This document shows, in pieces, positions 28,201 through 34,256 of a DNA stretch of 64,000 nucleotides. The stretch's first letter is position 1. Each line of letters starts with the position of its first letter. The DNA is from an uncultured Prevotella sp. (lineage in GTDB: Bacteria > Bacteroidota > Bacteroidia > Bacteroidales > Bacteroidaceae), in contig CAAGKM010000043.1 in NCBI GenBank assembly GCA_900770395.1, positions 62,001 through 126,000 on the forward strand. The letters are read 5' to 3'. The translations under genes and the position numbers were made by a program. The notes under the pieces are model-generated. The model did no database searches, was not told the origin of the DNA, and worked only from the letters and a program-made list of their open reading frames with translations.

Positions 28201-28259
28201 TTGTGCTGGTAGAGGTAATACATAACGGTCAGGTTGTAGTGAAGAAAATAAGAGTGTGA
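16287..28259 (+). CDS. Giant beta-helix surface protein with F5/8C domain and probable T9SS sorting domain
   Basis: 3990 aa, signal peptide to about residue 23 (STHLAAKA). Eight modules start near residues 24, 425, 910, 1250, 1950, 2382, 2910 and 3236. Each opens like YVRTDGVGRGASWSDA...DLQAMID with a GVSVYGGFAGTE-type turn. Modules 1, 3, 4, 6 and 7 close with D(I/L)GxYE-type motifs (DIGAYEYE, DLGAYEAE, DIGAYEFE, DIGLYEYQ); modules 2, 5 and 8 end in variants (TIGAFHG, DCGAYAV, DNGCFET). Between these are right-handed parallel beta-helix rungs rich in NN(T/A) and GGG(I/V)Y. An F5/8 type C (discoidin) domain is inserted at about 1443-1593. The last 75 residues (GLRIFSPKRNTVRVEG ... VVVKKIRV) resemble a type IX secretion C-terminal domain. 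Last gene of the fimbrial locus, so a secreted adhesin or tip protein is likely (inference), comparable in position to Mfa5 but of different architecture. Confidence 0.78.
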   Translation: MLRYLRNILIVFLLLSTHLAAKATVYYVTYDGQPVTDGWQTVTTLADAFSKAKSGDEIWIQGSDDVTKAYHITAGLTVKSGVKVYGGFKGNETGIGQREYQGKKQYRLRYRSLISREVNSHIDHVLTMDLNPAKSGNNNTLPTIVNGMSLSNNLPQDNAGSFTEKGGGIFVTGDNSLGGAFHIEQCCLVENRAAEGAGIYVDSNVQTTALGENLIDHCAVFNNVAGSQNVLANNGGGLYIAGAATVVNSVIFNNVNGGVKATAKTDNSEKAKIVSCSVTRNSGSGIDGPGMPVYNTVIWGNTIFTTSEDTKPDFYHSAFSRATDEDKQKGNIYLSIRNRDTEGPDFVLPSLRRGYDADFKLLEDDLYPYWDWEPNGVTILVDSGDNSLYDASRYGSVDMNDEPRVYNDKIDIGAYEYEPVSGSRIRYVRTDGVGRGASWSDASNDLQAMIDELAESGGGEVWVAAGTYSPKVPLVSSLPYTAAFRMRDGVSVYGGFAGTETDKTDRKKKNGGMPWDFVHETTLQGASYIGSVTWGNNELSVSSDSRHVVWFAPFLPDGGAEKEFSTLTRLEGFTVRGGNAQGGNGETDFLTDRGGGIYMKGQNVMVENCIIKENAAMRHGGGVYMADGARLRTSLVYNNNAGDDGGAAYVEHDGLIHRCMLANNYGDNGAGIYLNAIADKPTAVTASTNVITNNTARNNGAVYCNLGGVLLHNTIANNYCPKSVDAAYTNTSQTGGVYINEYALLVNSVLWNNRFGSTGEPADVPVYAKNPTNVKVRFLYNAISGADNAIWNYITQEGTVRILENNQKTDGTSETLNGPAFSTGGVMTSNKVLKDTYGVQENWKTIDYYWKPMKGSSLWSAGMPLPQFPNEVQLAPELDVEGVLFAEKPTIGAFHGDNIDIRYDATTDPNKLIVYVAYGHASTYDDGGDWDHPYRSINNAITYLSNLSEDVVNGRTLEVRVMEGDLWPRYAYTDEDGRSATIVFKQTASGAKLRLVGGYYRDGNNVRRAPIEHRSVLNGNPDGEALENGFYHVVTVEEGADIELDGMHIVNGYVSSDAVMPHGAGLLAYDNAKVTLLNCTFEDNTAVTGAAIYAPSTTTVIMRNCVVNNNTCSTQTNPLIVADNLTMEHVTIVNNVGVAKVSGSSSFAAGNTSGNTLTGVATVGGMGEGQKGQLNFANPTNDVGAKLGFDTYLGGYTVFRPLTSSNDVSVIINKATGTSSENTQDITTLNDRDLGGVSDLGAYEAELPKKGTVIYVRDYGNTTEPGGDGSSWDNAINGNSLDAKYKNNHSFDGVDAELYSEGEQLTGLQWAVDEAFYRSLEKEGSNIKYSTISGVTHFLPGNMSTVDNTRTTITVSNVLDDKRVEVWVGAGEYLRRAGFFMREGVDVYGGFAGTGNPGKNERAPKKYETIIETNKSSEVTTEGVTGTGQWGPTLSDYGKKLDVITTANTWKVVDYSSDDAEGNVENCIDGYDDNFWHSRWQDAEGGHGKVKGGLPQWIIIDMGTPQTVRSLKITNRQYYPTSYTIGYATNNPDESLDHNVVESNFTTENKSVTGQAEQILNFNRDRSCRYLYIKVNSSSNDFVDIKEIRAYSSQNAVNEILHATTKVIADDVYDLNAYTNAYETQRVLTQPFPYFQGTTQINGKDAGKNLEFDNKTFNGFKFETSWDGFFIQNARIKVMHARDGGAVAIRENGRLANCVIRNNVVKAGANERSVRGAGIFQNGGVIENCVVENNICIGEGGYVYGAGMYQRTGTVFNTSIVKNVLKGSGDLRGAAVFFENGRFYNNTITGNMGNYTVYSGQWFSNGRIDIYNTIICNNNPNGKYEFECATTPANITLKNCVFDSSSDHMTFGTDYTNVDAATFKYVDDVNDFFVDKDSDYRLKSTAVAINAGTENLGLDITDTKDIVLPSYDADYTDRIKDCRVDIGAYEFENIAGTTPEIVIAADDSNRKMAVYYVTQNGNETGNMSGSSLANAACATKLQTVLDAAGEYAKDVANGTRPKVDSVIVKVAGYADSDKESTPYHATKLADEKDPQSYSYSVPYGVTLMGGFNDLAADWNDSADRKKDDNGNVIRDVMKFPTVLSPIKKATATTTQDINGYHAVTFMEKPQDWTGADAKTIIDGVYLEGGAATSLAGEGNPNTQGGGAIVPAWAHVRNCVVQNNTAMYGGGLYVLPGGTVSGCAILRNMAEKEGGGIYVSAKGLTTGYPAYLISNTIADNEAQLAGGVYSEKGAAMFANSVIFGNNAGSNKNVSADLNPTKAELFEQVYKKADGTSEIEEWYPFNKCYVEAVELPGNFFNMSMINDKTTYFNDDDDYTPKPYSLLISHGMTTYFQQQLEALLGVAAYDMRGVQRVDYPDDKNISVDCGAYAVIDAKVQDKKLVKRLFVSRGLNVIMGDGTYIGQSFYTPFSWLGDALEYIRTVRENNVQGAKDAEFEIFVASGTYKPRRRRADAHTVSGGVTDQRQNSFSVPYNVKIYGGFSGYETYCSHEDGGSYSPAGVDGTLSFVDITGYEAEKIKKDILDKREYSDYNGNNILEPWEMAHGTILSGAIDMEGNEQNTYHVLYSDRGTSTDDPKTQSVTLDGLTVMNGKTKDFLYSETGGDDNSEVGRGAGLYSNGVDYKIVNCRFMDNEAVRGGGIYVRNGNLTSINSAFAGCSTVDDKSGNAAGGGVYMAVIGTAIETNTGVFRAVNTIFVNNTSVGTGGAIHVAGGSVDLMNNTIVSNKTATGPVINSDANKKVKMVNTLLWNNKSDSGSDSTIPGAVDITYSASDIDYNDLFAAGNTEHNFKLVSDNMDLSGPRFANPNMQVGAANYNPVSNWNPIAQSPLTDTGNGKVAPDGSDYTQDATYVGDAQAYRDWFKLYAKEYISDYMGNADYLRYSGPLKDDGTADSRPIDIGLYEYQYRLDFSKMDAIYVDVFNKGLGNGQNWMNATDDLRGAIIGASNPTDNKNPIRRVFVKAGEYVDPLVALGSTYALHTGDKNGLEWTNLEIYGSCTGTTIENKVRETQDFSAPTVIHNYPDIKAQKLLDVSSDKNVFLSGITFINNTGCGIYVSSNSAPLTLRNVAIRACDDDGLQFDKNTGKVLLVNTLFADNKGNGLNVGGVDGDNITLVNTTFAQNGTDISMGLTNVYNSTSWNSGNQNMQETEGHYNKVFIAGTVNDDLNDGPRFRDPDNAKLEDRDYRIRPNFTLLNMGNEATYKTKAGVADMSAEKDLNNVARVVGNIDIGAYEFESDLRPIIYVKPGLLNSDKSGKDWDNAIDDLQDAVDLAGMYVNANKDKTNAYVFAHHTLKDTETLQVKYQGVKVYGGMNDEATTDTETDKIVTDLLDKRVGLLERDSRSELNGGLVISGENSVVDGFEVNVSPVINKGILSTSVVTKDVTGIAGGILYNTLLKGSVSGVKTVNVTATGVIEDVEGNGNNRTGAAGDNRYVTTDDWEYQLMETSADIDAGTTGINDYITMVGHSRDIAGNKRIRNTVDNGCFETWNITKEMTADNVVTEDDYPHGKSVVYVRHTDGTGNDGSVYDGGAELLITKNYTDAAPFNPGFLLLEHHAGLRANNKAVGLTHFAVERNIGASGTDMAVMPFEVTRTEGTAMLSLYDAATRAGYSYQYSGTDGAWTNTNYNTYRTPITTGWLLEGTAGSKVRFYGDSYVENVDAGKSIELLKNNFNEPWTSSSAGGNRFTHKENMSWNLFGSPYLCAMNYSDMKYGRVMYGYQNGAYTTLNTIDDNAEGYIPAGDAVFTQTATLKERETFEVEIPTAGNTKSGTAYLGSKDMAVALSHANTRSGGDGQEDRLQLKAVPAGESRSDFDINGDGVKWMSAGRPQIYARQGGGRYSLLSAVSIEGEVSVGVSLPEAGMYTFAIPADCNVDDYETVVLKDNETGKIVDLLEGQYDFSTAAAGDVEGRFIISFNRMLNDKTDNGLRIFSPKRNTVRVEGLSQDDVVTVYSVSGATVISRVASSSVEQFTVAADGVVLVEVIHNGQVVVKKIRV

Positions 28260-28317
28260 GATTTTTGGCATAAGTTATGGATTCGCACATAAAAAATATT
28301 AAAATTTCATTTTATAT

Positions 28318-28348
28318 TTTGTTCTGTTCTCGATTTACAGTAACTTTG
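28318..28348 (+). promoter_or_regulatory. recN promoter
   Basis: TTTG at 28318-28321, 19 bp, TAACTTTG at 28341-28348; 52 bases before the recN ATG. Confidence 0.8.
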
Positions 28349-28400
28349 CAATAAATAATTAATAAATATAGCAAATAACTATATTTAATCCAGACTCAAA

Positions 28401-30056
28401 ATGATTACACATCTTTATATAAAGAACTTTGCACTGATTGATAAGCTTGACATTGACTTTCATCCGGGATTCTCGGTAATCACGGGTGAGACAGGTGCAG
28501 GTAAGAGTATTATTCTTGGAGCTATTGGTTTGCTGTTAGGACAGCGTGCCGAGATAAAACTAATAAAGCAGGGATGTGACAAGTGCAGCATTGAGGCGCA
28601 CTTTAACCTTGCCAACTATGGCATGCAGAAGTTCTTCGACGACAATGACATTGACTACGACGCCGAGGACTGCATCGTGAGGCGTGAGATAATGGCATCA
28701 GGTAAAAGCCGCGCGTTTATTAACGATACGCCTACATCACTCACTCTGTTGAAGACATTCGGAGAACAGCTGATGGATGTTCACAGTCAGCACAAGAACC
28801 TGCTGCTGCAAAAGCAGGACTTCCAGTTGAGCACCGTGGATATTATTGCTGTGAATAAAAAACTGACCGATGAGTATTCGGAGTGTTTCTATTCGTATAA
28901 GAGGGCGCTGCAGAGGGTGAGGACTTTGAAGCAGGAGATAGAGGACAACTTGACACGGAAAAATTTCCTGGAGTTCCAGTATCAGGAGCTGAGCACAGCC
29001 AACCTGCAAGCAGGAGAATTGGAAGAGCTTGAGCAGAGCGCCGAGACGATGAGTCACAGTGAGGAGATAAAGACAGCGCTCTATAAGGCTGATAATGCGC
29101 TGAACAATGATGACAGTGGAATATTGACAAATCTGAGGGCAACTGTTAGCTGTCTGCATGACATTGCTGATGTGTTGCCAGGAGCGGAACAGCTGAGGGA
29201 GCGAACTCAGAGCTGTATGATTGAGCTTAAGGACATAGCACAGGAGATTGGTCACGAACTGGATAACATTGACTATGACCCTGCAGAGCTTGACTCGATA
29301 AACAACCGGCTTGACAAACTTTACGATTTGCAGAAGAAGTATCGCAAGGAAACGATAGAGGAGCTGATAGCTGTGCGCGACGAGTTGCATGCCACACTTG
29401 ATACAATCGAGAATAGCGATGAGGCTCTGGATGAGGCTCAAAAGCTTGCCGACAGTCTTGCGTCGAAGTGTGTCGAGATTGCGTCGAAGCTTACTGTCAC
29501 CAGAAAGAAAGCTGCAAAGACCATTGAGAAGAATATGCAGGAAAGTCTTAAACGGCTTGGAATGCCAAACGTGGAGTTTTCTGTTAGTATTAGTGCTACA
29601 GAACTTGGCGATAATGGTCAGGACCGCATGGAGTTTTTGTTCAGCGCTAACAAGAATGTGCCGCTTCAACCAATATCGCAGGTGGCATCGGGTGGTGAGA
29701 TAGCCCGTGTTATGTTGTCGTTGAAAGCTATGATAAGCGGAGCGGTGAAGCTGCCTACGATTATCTTTGATGAGATTGACACAGGTGTGAGCGGCAAGGT
29801 GGCTGAGCAGATGGCAAGGATGATGAGGGAGATGGGCAACAACAACCGTCAGGTGATAAGCATCACCCACCTTCCGCAGATTGCAGCACTGGGAACCACA
29901 CATTATAAGGTATATAAGGAAGACAGCGACGGTACTACCTCAAGCCACATGATAATGCTCGACCACGACCAGCGCGTCACCGAGATTGCGCAGATGCTAA
30001 GCGGAAGCGACATTACCAAGGCTGCCATCGACAATGCAAGAGAACTGCTAAAATAA
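28401..30056 (+). CDS. recN: DNA repair protein RecN
   Basis: 551 aa, standard length. An SMC-like ATPase that binds 3' ends at double-strand breaks and promotes homologous repair. Seen: N-terminal ITHLYIKNFALIDKLDIDF and Walker A GETGAGKS (29-36), a long coiled-coil centre (about 160-370), the ABC signature VASGGEIARVML near 430 and Walker B TIIFDEIDTGVSG near 453, then the H-loop SITHLPQIAA. Complete, own promoter, monocistronic by spacing. Confidence 0.95.
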   Translation: MITHLYIKNFALIDKLDIDFHPGFSVITGETGAGKSIILGAIGLLLGQRAEIKLIKQGCDKCSIEAHFNLANYGMQKFFDDNDIDYDAEDCIVRREIMASGKSRAFINDTPTSLTLLKTFGEQLMDVHSQHKNLLLQKQDFQLSTVDIIAVNKKLTDEYSECFYSYKRALQRVRTLKQEIEDNLTRKNFLEFQYQELSTANLQAGELEELEQSAETMSHSEEIKTALYKADNALNNDDSGILTNLRATVSCLHDIADVLPGAEQLRERTQSCMIELKDIAQEIGHELDNIDYDPAELDSINNRLDKLYDLQKKYRKETIEELIAVRDELHATLDTIENSDEALDEAQKLADSLASKCVEIASKLTVTRKKAAKTIEKNMQESLKRLGMPNVEFSVSISATELGDNGQDRMEFLFSANKNVPLQPISQVASGGEIARVMLSLKAMISGAVKLPTIIFDEIDTGVSGKVAEQMARMMREMGNNNRQVISITHLPQIAALGTTHYKVYKEDSDGTTSSHMIMLDHDQRVTEIAQMLSGSDITKAAIDNARELLK

Positions 30057-30102
30057 AGTGTATTTTCTGACAAGATAGTTGCAAATAAACAATCAAAAAC
30101 TC

Positions 30103-30152
30103 GGATTTATGTTAACAATCCAAAATGCCAGACATTTTGTTAACATAAATCC
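30103..30152. promoter_or_regulatory. 16-bp perfect inverted repeat abutting the rprX-like promoter (operator candidate)
   Basis: GGATTTATGTTAACAA (30103-30118) and its exact complement (30137-30152), 18 bases apart. A second repeat CAAAATG/CATTTTG (30121-30127 and 30133-30139) is nested and overlaps the right arm. The right arm ends at the weak -33 region of the promoter whose -7 box TATCTTTG is at 30175-30182. Confidence 0.8.
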
Positions 30153-30174
30153 TTTTATTGTTTTAGAAAAGCGC

Positions 30175-30182
30175 TATCTTTG
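30175..30182 (+). promoter_or_regulatory. -7 box of histidine kinase gene, transcript probably leaderless
   Basis: TATCTTTG ends only five bases before the ATG at 30188, so transcription should begin at or next to the start codon. Confidence 0.65.
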
Positions 30183-30187
30183 CAACC

Positions 30188-31681
30188 ATGAAGAAGACAA
30201 CGATTTGGATAATTGCTATAATAATGGGACTGTCGTTCCTTGGACTGCTCTATCTGCAGCTGTCGTACATCGAGGCGATGGCGAAGATGAAGAAGGAGCA
30301 GTTTGATGAGGGCGTGAACCGAAGTCTCTATCAGGCATCACGAAATCTGGAGATGAACGAGACGCGCCACTATCTTGAAAAAGACATCAACGAGCGCGAG
30401 CGCAAGAACATGCGTCGCGATACTTTGGGCAACGGTCAGGGGTTCTCATCATTCCAGATGAAGACCATAGCGCTGAAACCATCGTCAATACCAAAGGCGA
30501 TACTGCTGCGGTCAGACAAGAACACGGTGAATGAGGCATCGAGGTCGCTGCAGGAGGTGGTGCGCAACAGATATGTGTATCAGAAGGCATTGCTTGACGA
30601 GGTGATATATAACATATTGTACACTGCCAATGAGAAGTCGCTTAAGGAACGCATCAATTTCAAACTGCTCGATCAGGACCTTAGGGCGGAGTTGTTGAAC
30701 AACGGCATTAGCATCCCATACCATTTTGTGGTAGAGACAAGTGACGGACGTGAGATATACCGCTGTCCCGACTACACTGACGAGGGTAAGGAGTACACCT
30801 ACACCCAGACGCTGTTCAGAAACGACCCGCCGACACGTATGGGAGTGGTAAAGATACACTTCCCTGACACCAGCAGCTATATTTTCTCCAACGTGAAATT
30901 CATGATACCTGCGGTGTTCTTCACAGGAGCGCTGCTCGTGACATTCATCTTCACAATAGTGATAATATTCCGCCAAAAACGTTACTCGGAGATGAAAAAT
31001 GACTTTGTGAACAATATGACACACGAGCTGAAGACGCCTATCGCCTCCATATCGCTGGCGGCGCAGATGCTCAACGACAAGAGTATACCGAAGAGCGAGA
31101 ACACGATGGCTCATCTGGGAGGAGTGGTGGCAGACGAGACAAAGCGACTGCGATTCCTTGTGGAGAAAGTGCTGCAGATGTCGATGTTCGACCGCAAGGA
31201 TGCAGTGTTTAAGAAGAAGGAACTCGACCTGAACGAGATGGTGGAGAACATAGCAAACTCATTCACGCTGCGAGTAGAACATACAGGCGGAAAAATATAC
31301 ACCAGCATAGAGGCGGTTGAGTCGAAGATTTATGTTGACGAGATACATTTTCAGAACGTTATTTTCAATCTGCTGGATAACGCCGTGAAATATCGCAATA
31401 CTGATGCTCCGCTATACATATATATAAGGACTTGGGACGATGAGAAGCATCTGCACCTCTCGATACGTGACACGGGAATGGGAATAAAAAAGGAGAATTT
31501 GAGGAAGATTTTCGACAAGTTTTATCGCGTGCACACTGGCAACCGCCACGATGCAAAGGGCTTCGGGCTGGGATTGGCATATGTGAGAAAGATAGTGCAG
31601 CTGCATAAGGGACAAATTAATGTAGACAGCGAATACGGCAAGGGCACTACTTTCACCATCTCGCTGCCAGTAATGAAATAA
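30188..31681 (+). CDS. rprX: Sensor histidine kinase, RprX-like
   Basis: 497 aa. TM helix at about 6-24, a periplasmic domain of about 210 aa, a second TM at about 238-262, then a cytoplasmic kinase. Seen: H-box NNMTHELKTP with the phosphorylated His279, N-box NVIFNLLDNAVKY, G1 DTGMGI, F-box DKFYRV, G2 GFGLGLAYV. It is followed after 31 bases by a response regulator very like RprY, hence the RprX assignment. In related Bacteroidetes the pair responds to oxidative/envelope stress. The gene is preceded by a strong inverted repeat and appears to be transcribed without a leader, so autoregulation through that repeat is plausible. Confidence 0.78.
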   Translation: MKKTTIWIIAIIMGLSFLGLLYLQLSYIEAMAKMKKEQFDEGVNRSLYQASRNLEMNETRHYLEKDINERERKNMRRDTLGNGQGFSSFQMKTIALKPSSIPKAILLRSDKNTVNEASRSLQEVVRNRYVYQKALLDEVIYNILYTANEKSLKERINFKLLDQDLRAELLNNGISIPYHFVVETSDGREIYRCPDYTDEGKEYTYTQTLFRNDPPTRMGVVKIHFPDTSSYIFSNVKFMIPAVFFTGALLVTFIFTIVIIFRQKRYSEMKNDFVNNMTHELKTPIASISLAAQMLNDKSIPKSENTMAHLGGVVADETKRLRFLVEKVLQMSMFDRKDAVFKKKELDLNEMVENIANSFTLRVEHTGGKIYTSIEAVESKIYVDEIHFQNVIFNLLDNAVKYRNTDAPLYIYIRTWDDEKHLHLSIRDTGMGIKKENLRKIFDKFYRVHTGNRHDAKGFGLGLAYVRKIVQLHKGQINVDSEYGKGTTFTISLPVMK

Positions 31682-31712
31682 ACTGAATTATTAACATAAA
31701 AAAAGAACAATT

Positions 31713-32411
31713 ATGGAAGACAACTTGAAAATTCTTCTTTGTGAAGACGATGAGAACCTGGGTATGTTGCTGCGCGAATATTTGGCAGCAAAAGGTTTTA
31801 CTGCCGAGCTCTGCGCCGACGGAGAGGCTGGCTACAAGGCTTTTCTGAAGACAAAATTCGACATCTGCGTGCTGGATGTGATGATGCCTAAGAAGGACGG
31901 CTTTGAGCTTGCAAGGGACATACGTCAGGCAAACGCCGACATCCCAATCATATTCCTCACGGCAAAGACTCTGAAGGAGGACATCCTCGAAGGATTCAAA
32001 CTTGGTGCCGATGACTATATCACTAAGCCGTTCTCAATGGAGGAGCTGGTGCTGCGCGTGGAGGCAATACTGCGCCGTGTGCGTGGCAAGAAGAACAAGG
32101 AGAACACTGTTTATCGCATCGGACGCTTCACCTTCGACACACAGAAGCAACTGCTCGTGATAGGCGACAAACAGACAAAGCTCACCACAAAGGAGAACGA
32201 GCTGCTCGCTCTGCTCTGCAGCCATGCCAACGAGATTCTGCAGCGTGACTTCGCACTGAAAACCATCTGGATTGATGACAACTACTTCAACGCACGTTCA
32301 ATGGATGTCTATATCACAAAACTGCGCAAGCATCTTAAGGATGACGACCAGATTGAGATTATCAACATCCATGGAAAGGGGTACAAGCTCATTACTCCTG
32401 ACGAGGAGTAA
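31713..32411 (+). CDS. rprY: OmpR-family response regulator, RprY-like
   Basis: 232 aa. A receiver domain (residues 5-120) with acidic pair ED at 12-13, phospho-acceptor Asp55 in CVLDVMMPKKDGF, Thr84 in FLTAKT and the catalytic Lys105 in ITKPFS. Then comes a C-terminal winged-helix (about 134-228) ending in NIHGKGYKLITPDEE. The receiver matches my memory of P. gingivalis RprY closely (ILLCEDDENLGMLLREYL, KTLKEDILEGFK). It is cotranscribed with the kinase. An imperfect hairpin at 32436-32473 follows and may be a weak terminator. Confidence 0.82.
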   Translation: MEDNLKILLCEDDENLGMLLREYLAAKGFTAELCADGEAGYKAFLKTKFDICVLDVMMPKKDGFELARDIRQANADIPIIFLTAKTLKEDILEGFKLGADDYITKPFSMEELVLRVEAILRRVRGKKNKENTVYRIGRFTFDTQKQLLVIGDKQTKLTTKENELLALLCSHANEILQRDFALKTIWIDDNYFNARSMDVYITKLRKHLKDDDQIEIINIHGKGYKLITPDEE

Positions 32412-32560
32412 TGAATTGTGTGGAATTGGGAGTATGGAGTGAGGAGTTTTAATTTCGAGACTCCTACCACTCCCTCTCCTAAAATAACTGAAACACCAAC
32501 AATAGGGAAAATCCTCACACCATTTAGGGAAATCCTTTCGGCAAACCAATATAATTGTCG

Positions 32561-32568
32561 TATCTTTG
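32561..32568 (+). promoter_or_regulatory. -7 box upstream of the Asn/Arg-rich envelope protein
   Basis: TATCTTTG, 48 bases before the ATG at 32616; the -33 region is weak. Confidence 0.6.
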
Positions 32569-32615
32569 CACCAGAAAATAAAGCAAAGGTACAAACTTAT
32601 AAAAACTTCAGAATT

Positions 32616-33578
32616 ATGAAAAAGGTTATAATGACAATTTTGGTTATGATGACTATATTCATCAGCGCAAAGGCTATGAGCTATGAGCAGGCACGCCGCG
32701 AGGCTCTGTTCCTAACCGACAAGATGGCATACGAGCTGAATCTCACCGATTCACAGTATGACGCAGCATACGAGGTGAATCTCGACTACCTAATGGGAGT
32801 GACTGGACGCGACAATGTGTATGGCACATATTGGGAGCGCCGCAACATTGACCTTGGATATATCCTTTTTGACTGGCAATATAGGGCTTTCTGCGAGGCG
32901 TCATACTTCTACCGCCCGCTTTATTGGGATGCTGGCTACTGGCACTTCGGCATTTATGCACGCTATCCTCATCGCACACACTTCTATTTCTCGCGGCCAA
33001 CCGTCTATGTATCCTATCGGGGAGGACACAGCTGGCACCGTAATGGAGGAGTAAGCTACTGGAGAGACCGTCGTCACACATTTAATCACAGTGGTCCCCA
33101 TACAGGAATGCGTGACAATCACAACAACCGCTTCGACCGTAACCACAGCGGAAACCGTCACGATAACAACCGTCCCAACGGCAACCGTCACGATAACAAC
33201 CGTCCCAACGGCAACCGTTACGACAACGACCGCCGTCACGATAACAACCGCCCTAACGGCAACCGTTTCGACAATGACCGCCGTCACGGGAGCAGCACAC
33301 GGGTGACTGTGAACAACGGTAACAATGACCGTCCCGCAAACAACAACGGAACACGCTTTGGAGGTGTCCGCAATTCCGGCAACAGCTCATTCGGCGGTTC
33401 CCGCAACAGCTCTTTCAGCGGCTCGCGTAACAGCTCTTTCGGCAGTTCCCGCAATAGCTCTTTCAATGGTACTCGCAGCAGCTCATCAGGCAGCAAGAGC
33501 AGTGTAGGCTCAAGCCGCAGCAATGGCGGTCGCAGCCACGGTCATGGTGGCGGCAGCTTTGGAGGCGGCAGACGCTAA
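32616..33578 (+). CDS. Secreted low-complexity Asn/Arg/Ser/Gly-rich protein
   Basis: 320 aa from the ATG at 32616 (MKKVIMTILVMM); an in-frame extension to 32418 crosses the promoter and is rejected. Signal peptide to about residue 20 (ISAKA). A conserved-looking N-terminal part of about 140 aa is rich in Tyr/Trp (YEQARREALFLTDKMAYELNL, then WQYRAFCEASYFYRPLYWD). Then a His/Asn/Arg tail with NRHDNNRPNG repeats (about 165-235) and a Ser/Gly/Arg tail SRNSSFGGSRNSSF to SFGGGRR. Similar proteins in Bacteroidetes are unassigned. Tail composition suggests interaction with nucleic acid or polyanions, which is only a guess. Confidence 0.7.
   Translation: MKKVIMTILVMMTIFISAKAMSYEQARREALFLTDKMAYELNLTDSQYDAAYEVNLDYLMGVTGRDNVYGTYWERRNIDLGYILFDWQYRAFCEASYFYRPLYWDAGYWHFGIYARYPHRTHFYFSRPTVYVSYRGGHSWHRNGGVSYWRDRRHTFNHSGPHTGMRDNHNNRFDRNHSGNRHDNNRPNGNRHDNNRPNGNRYDNDRRHDNNRPNGNRFDNDRRHGSSTRVTVNNGNNDRPANNNGTRFGGVRNSGNSSFGGSRNSSFSGSRNSSFGSSRNSSFNGTRSSSSGSKSSVGSSRSNGGRSHGHGGGSFGGGRR
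33153..33290 (+). repeat. 30-bp coding tandem repeats
   Basis: Two exact 30-bp copies start at 33153 and 33183 (AACCGTCACGATAACAACCG plus CCCAACGGC), followed by diverged copies to about 33290. They encode the NRHDNNRPNG repeats. Confidence 0.85.
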
Positions 33579-33608
33579 TATAAACAACCACAAAAAAATG
33601 ATTATTTT

Positions 33609-34256
33609 ATGAAAGTACTACAGAGTTCTCTTTTCCGCGCCTTTTGCTCTATAGCAATAGGCGCACTGCTCATTAAATACCGTGGTGCCACAGTTACGTG
33701 GATAACCATAGCCATTGGAGTCCTGTTTCTCATTTCGGGCGTCATCTCGTGTGTCACCTATTTCATGGCAACACGCCATTCTGACAACTACAGGATTACC
33801 GATGCCGAAGGCAATGTGATAAACAACTACAAACCGGCATTTCCCATTGTTGGGCTTGGCAGCATCATTCTTGGATTCCTGCTTGCCATCACTCCCAACA
33901 TCTTTGTAACTACGCTGATGTACATCCTCGGTGCTGTGCTTATCCTCGGTGCCATTAACCAGTATATGAACCTTGCCAATGCGAGAAAGATTGGACAAAT
34001 CCCGTTTGTGTTCTGGATTTGTCCGTCGCTGATTCTGCTCACAGGTTTCTTTGTGGTTCTCAAACCGATGGAGACAGCAGAATTGCCGTTGCTCATCATT
34101 GGCTGGTGCTCGCTGCTCTACGGCATTACCGAAATCATTAATGCCATGAAGGTGAGCTCGCAGCACCGCAAGTATAAGAAGATGATACAGCAAAAGGAAC
34201 TGGAGGCACAGGCAGAGCAAGCAGAGCCGTCAGTTGTTTCCGACAATACCCTTTAG
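33609..34256 (+). CDS. DUF308 (HdeD-like) membrane protein
   Basis: 215 aa with six hydrophobic helices in three hairpins (about 10-27, 29-52, 76-95, 97-117, 130-150, 155-175) and a charged Lys/Glu tail. The GALLIKYRGATVTWITIAIGVLFLISG repeat structure fits DUF308/HdeD. E. coli HdeD is linked to acid tolerance, but the role here is unproven. Starts 30 bases after the low-complexity gene. Its last 27 bases overlap the end of mfd on the other strand. Confidence 0.75.
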   Translation: MKVLQSSLFRAFCSIAIGALLIKYRGATVTWITIAIGVLFLISGVISCVTYFMATRHSDNYRITDAEGNVINNYKPAFPIVGLGSIILGFLLAITPNIFVTTLMYILGAVLILGAINQYMNLANARKIGQIPFVFWICPSLILLTGFFVVLKPMETAELPLLIIGWCSLLYGITEIINAMKVSSQHRKYKKMIQQKELEAQAEQAEPSVVSDNTL

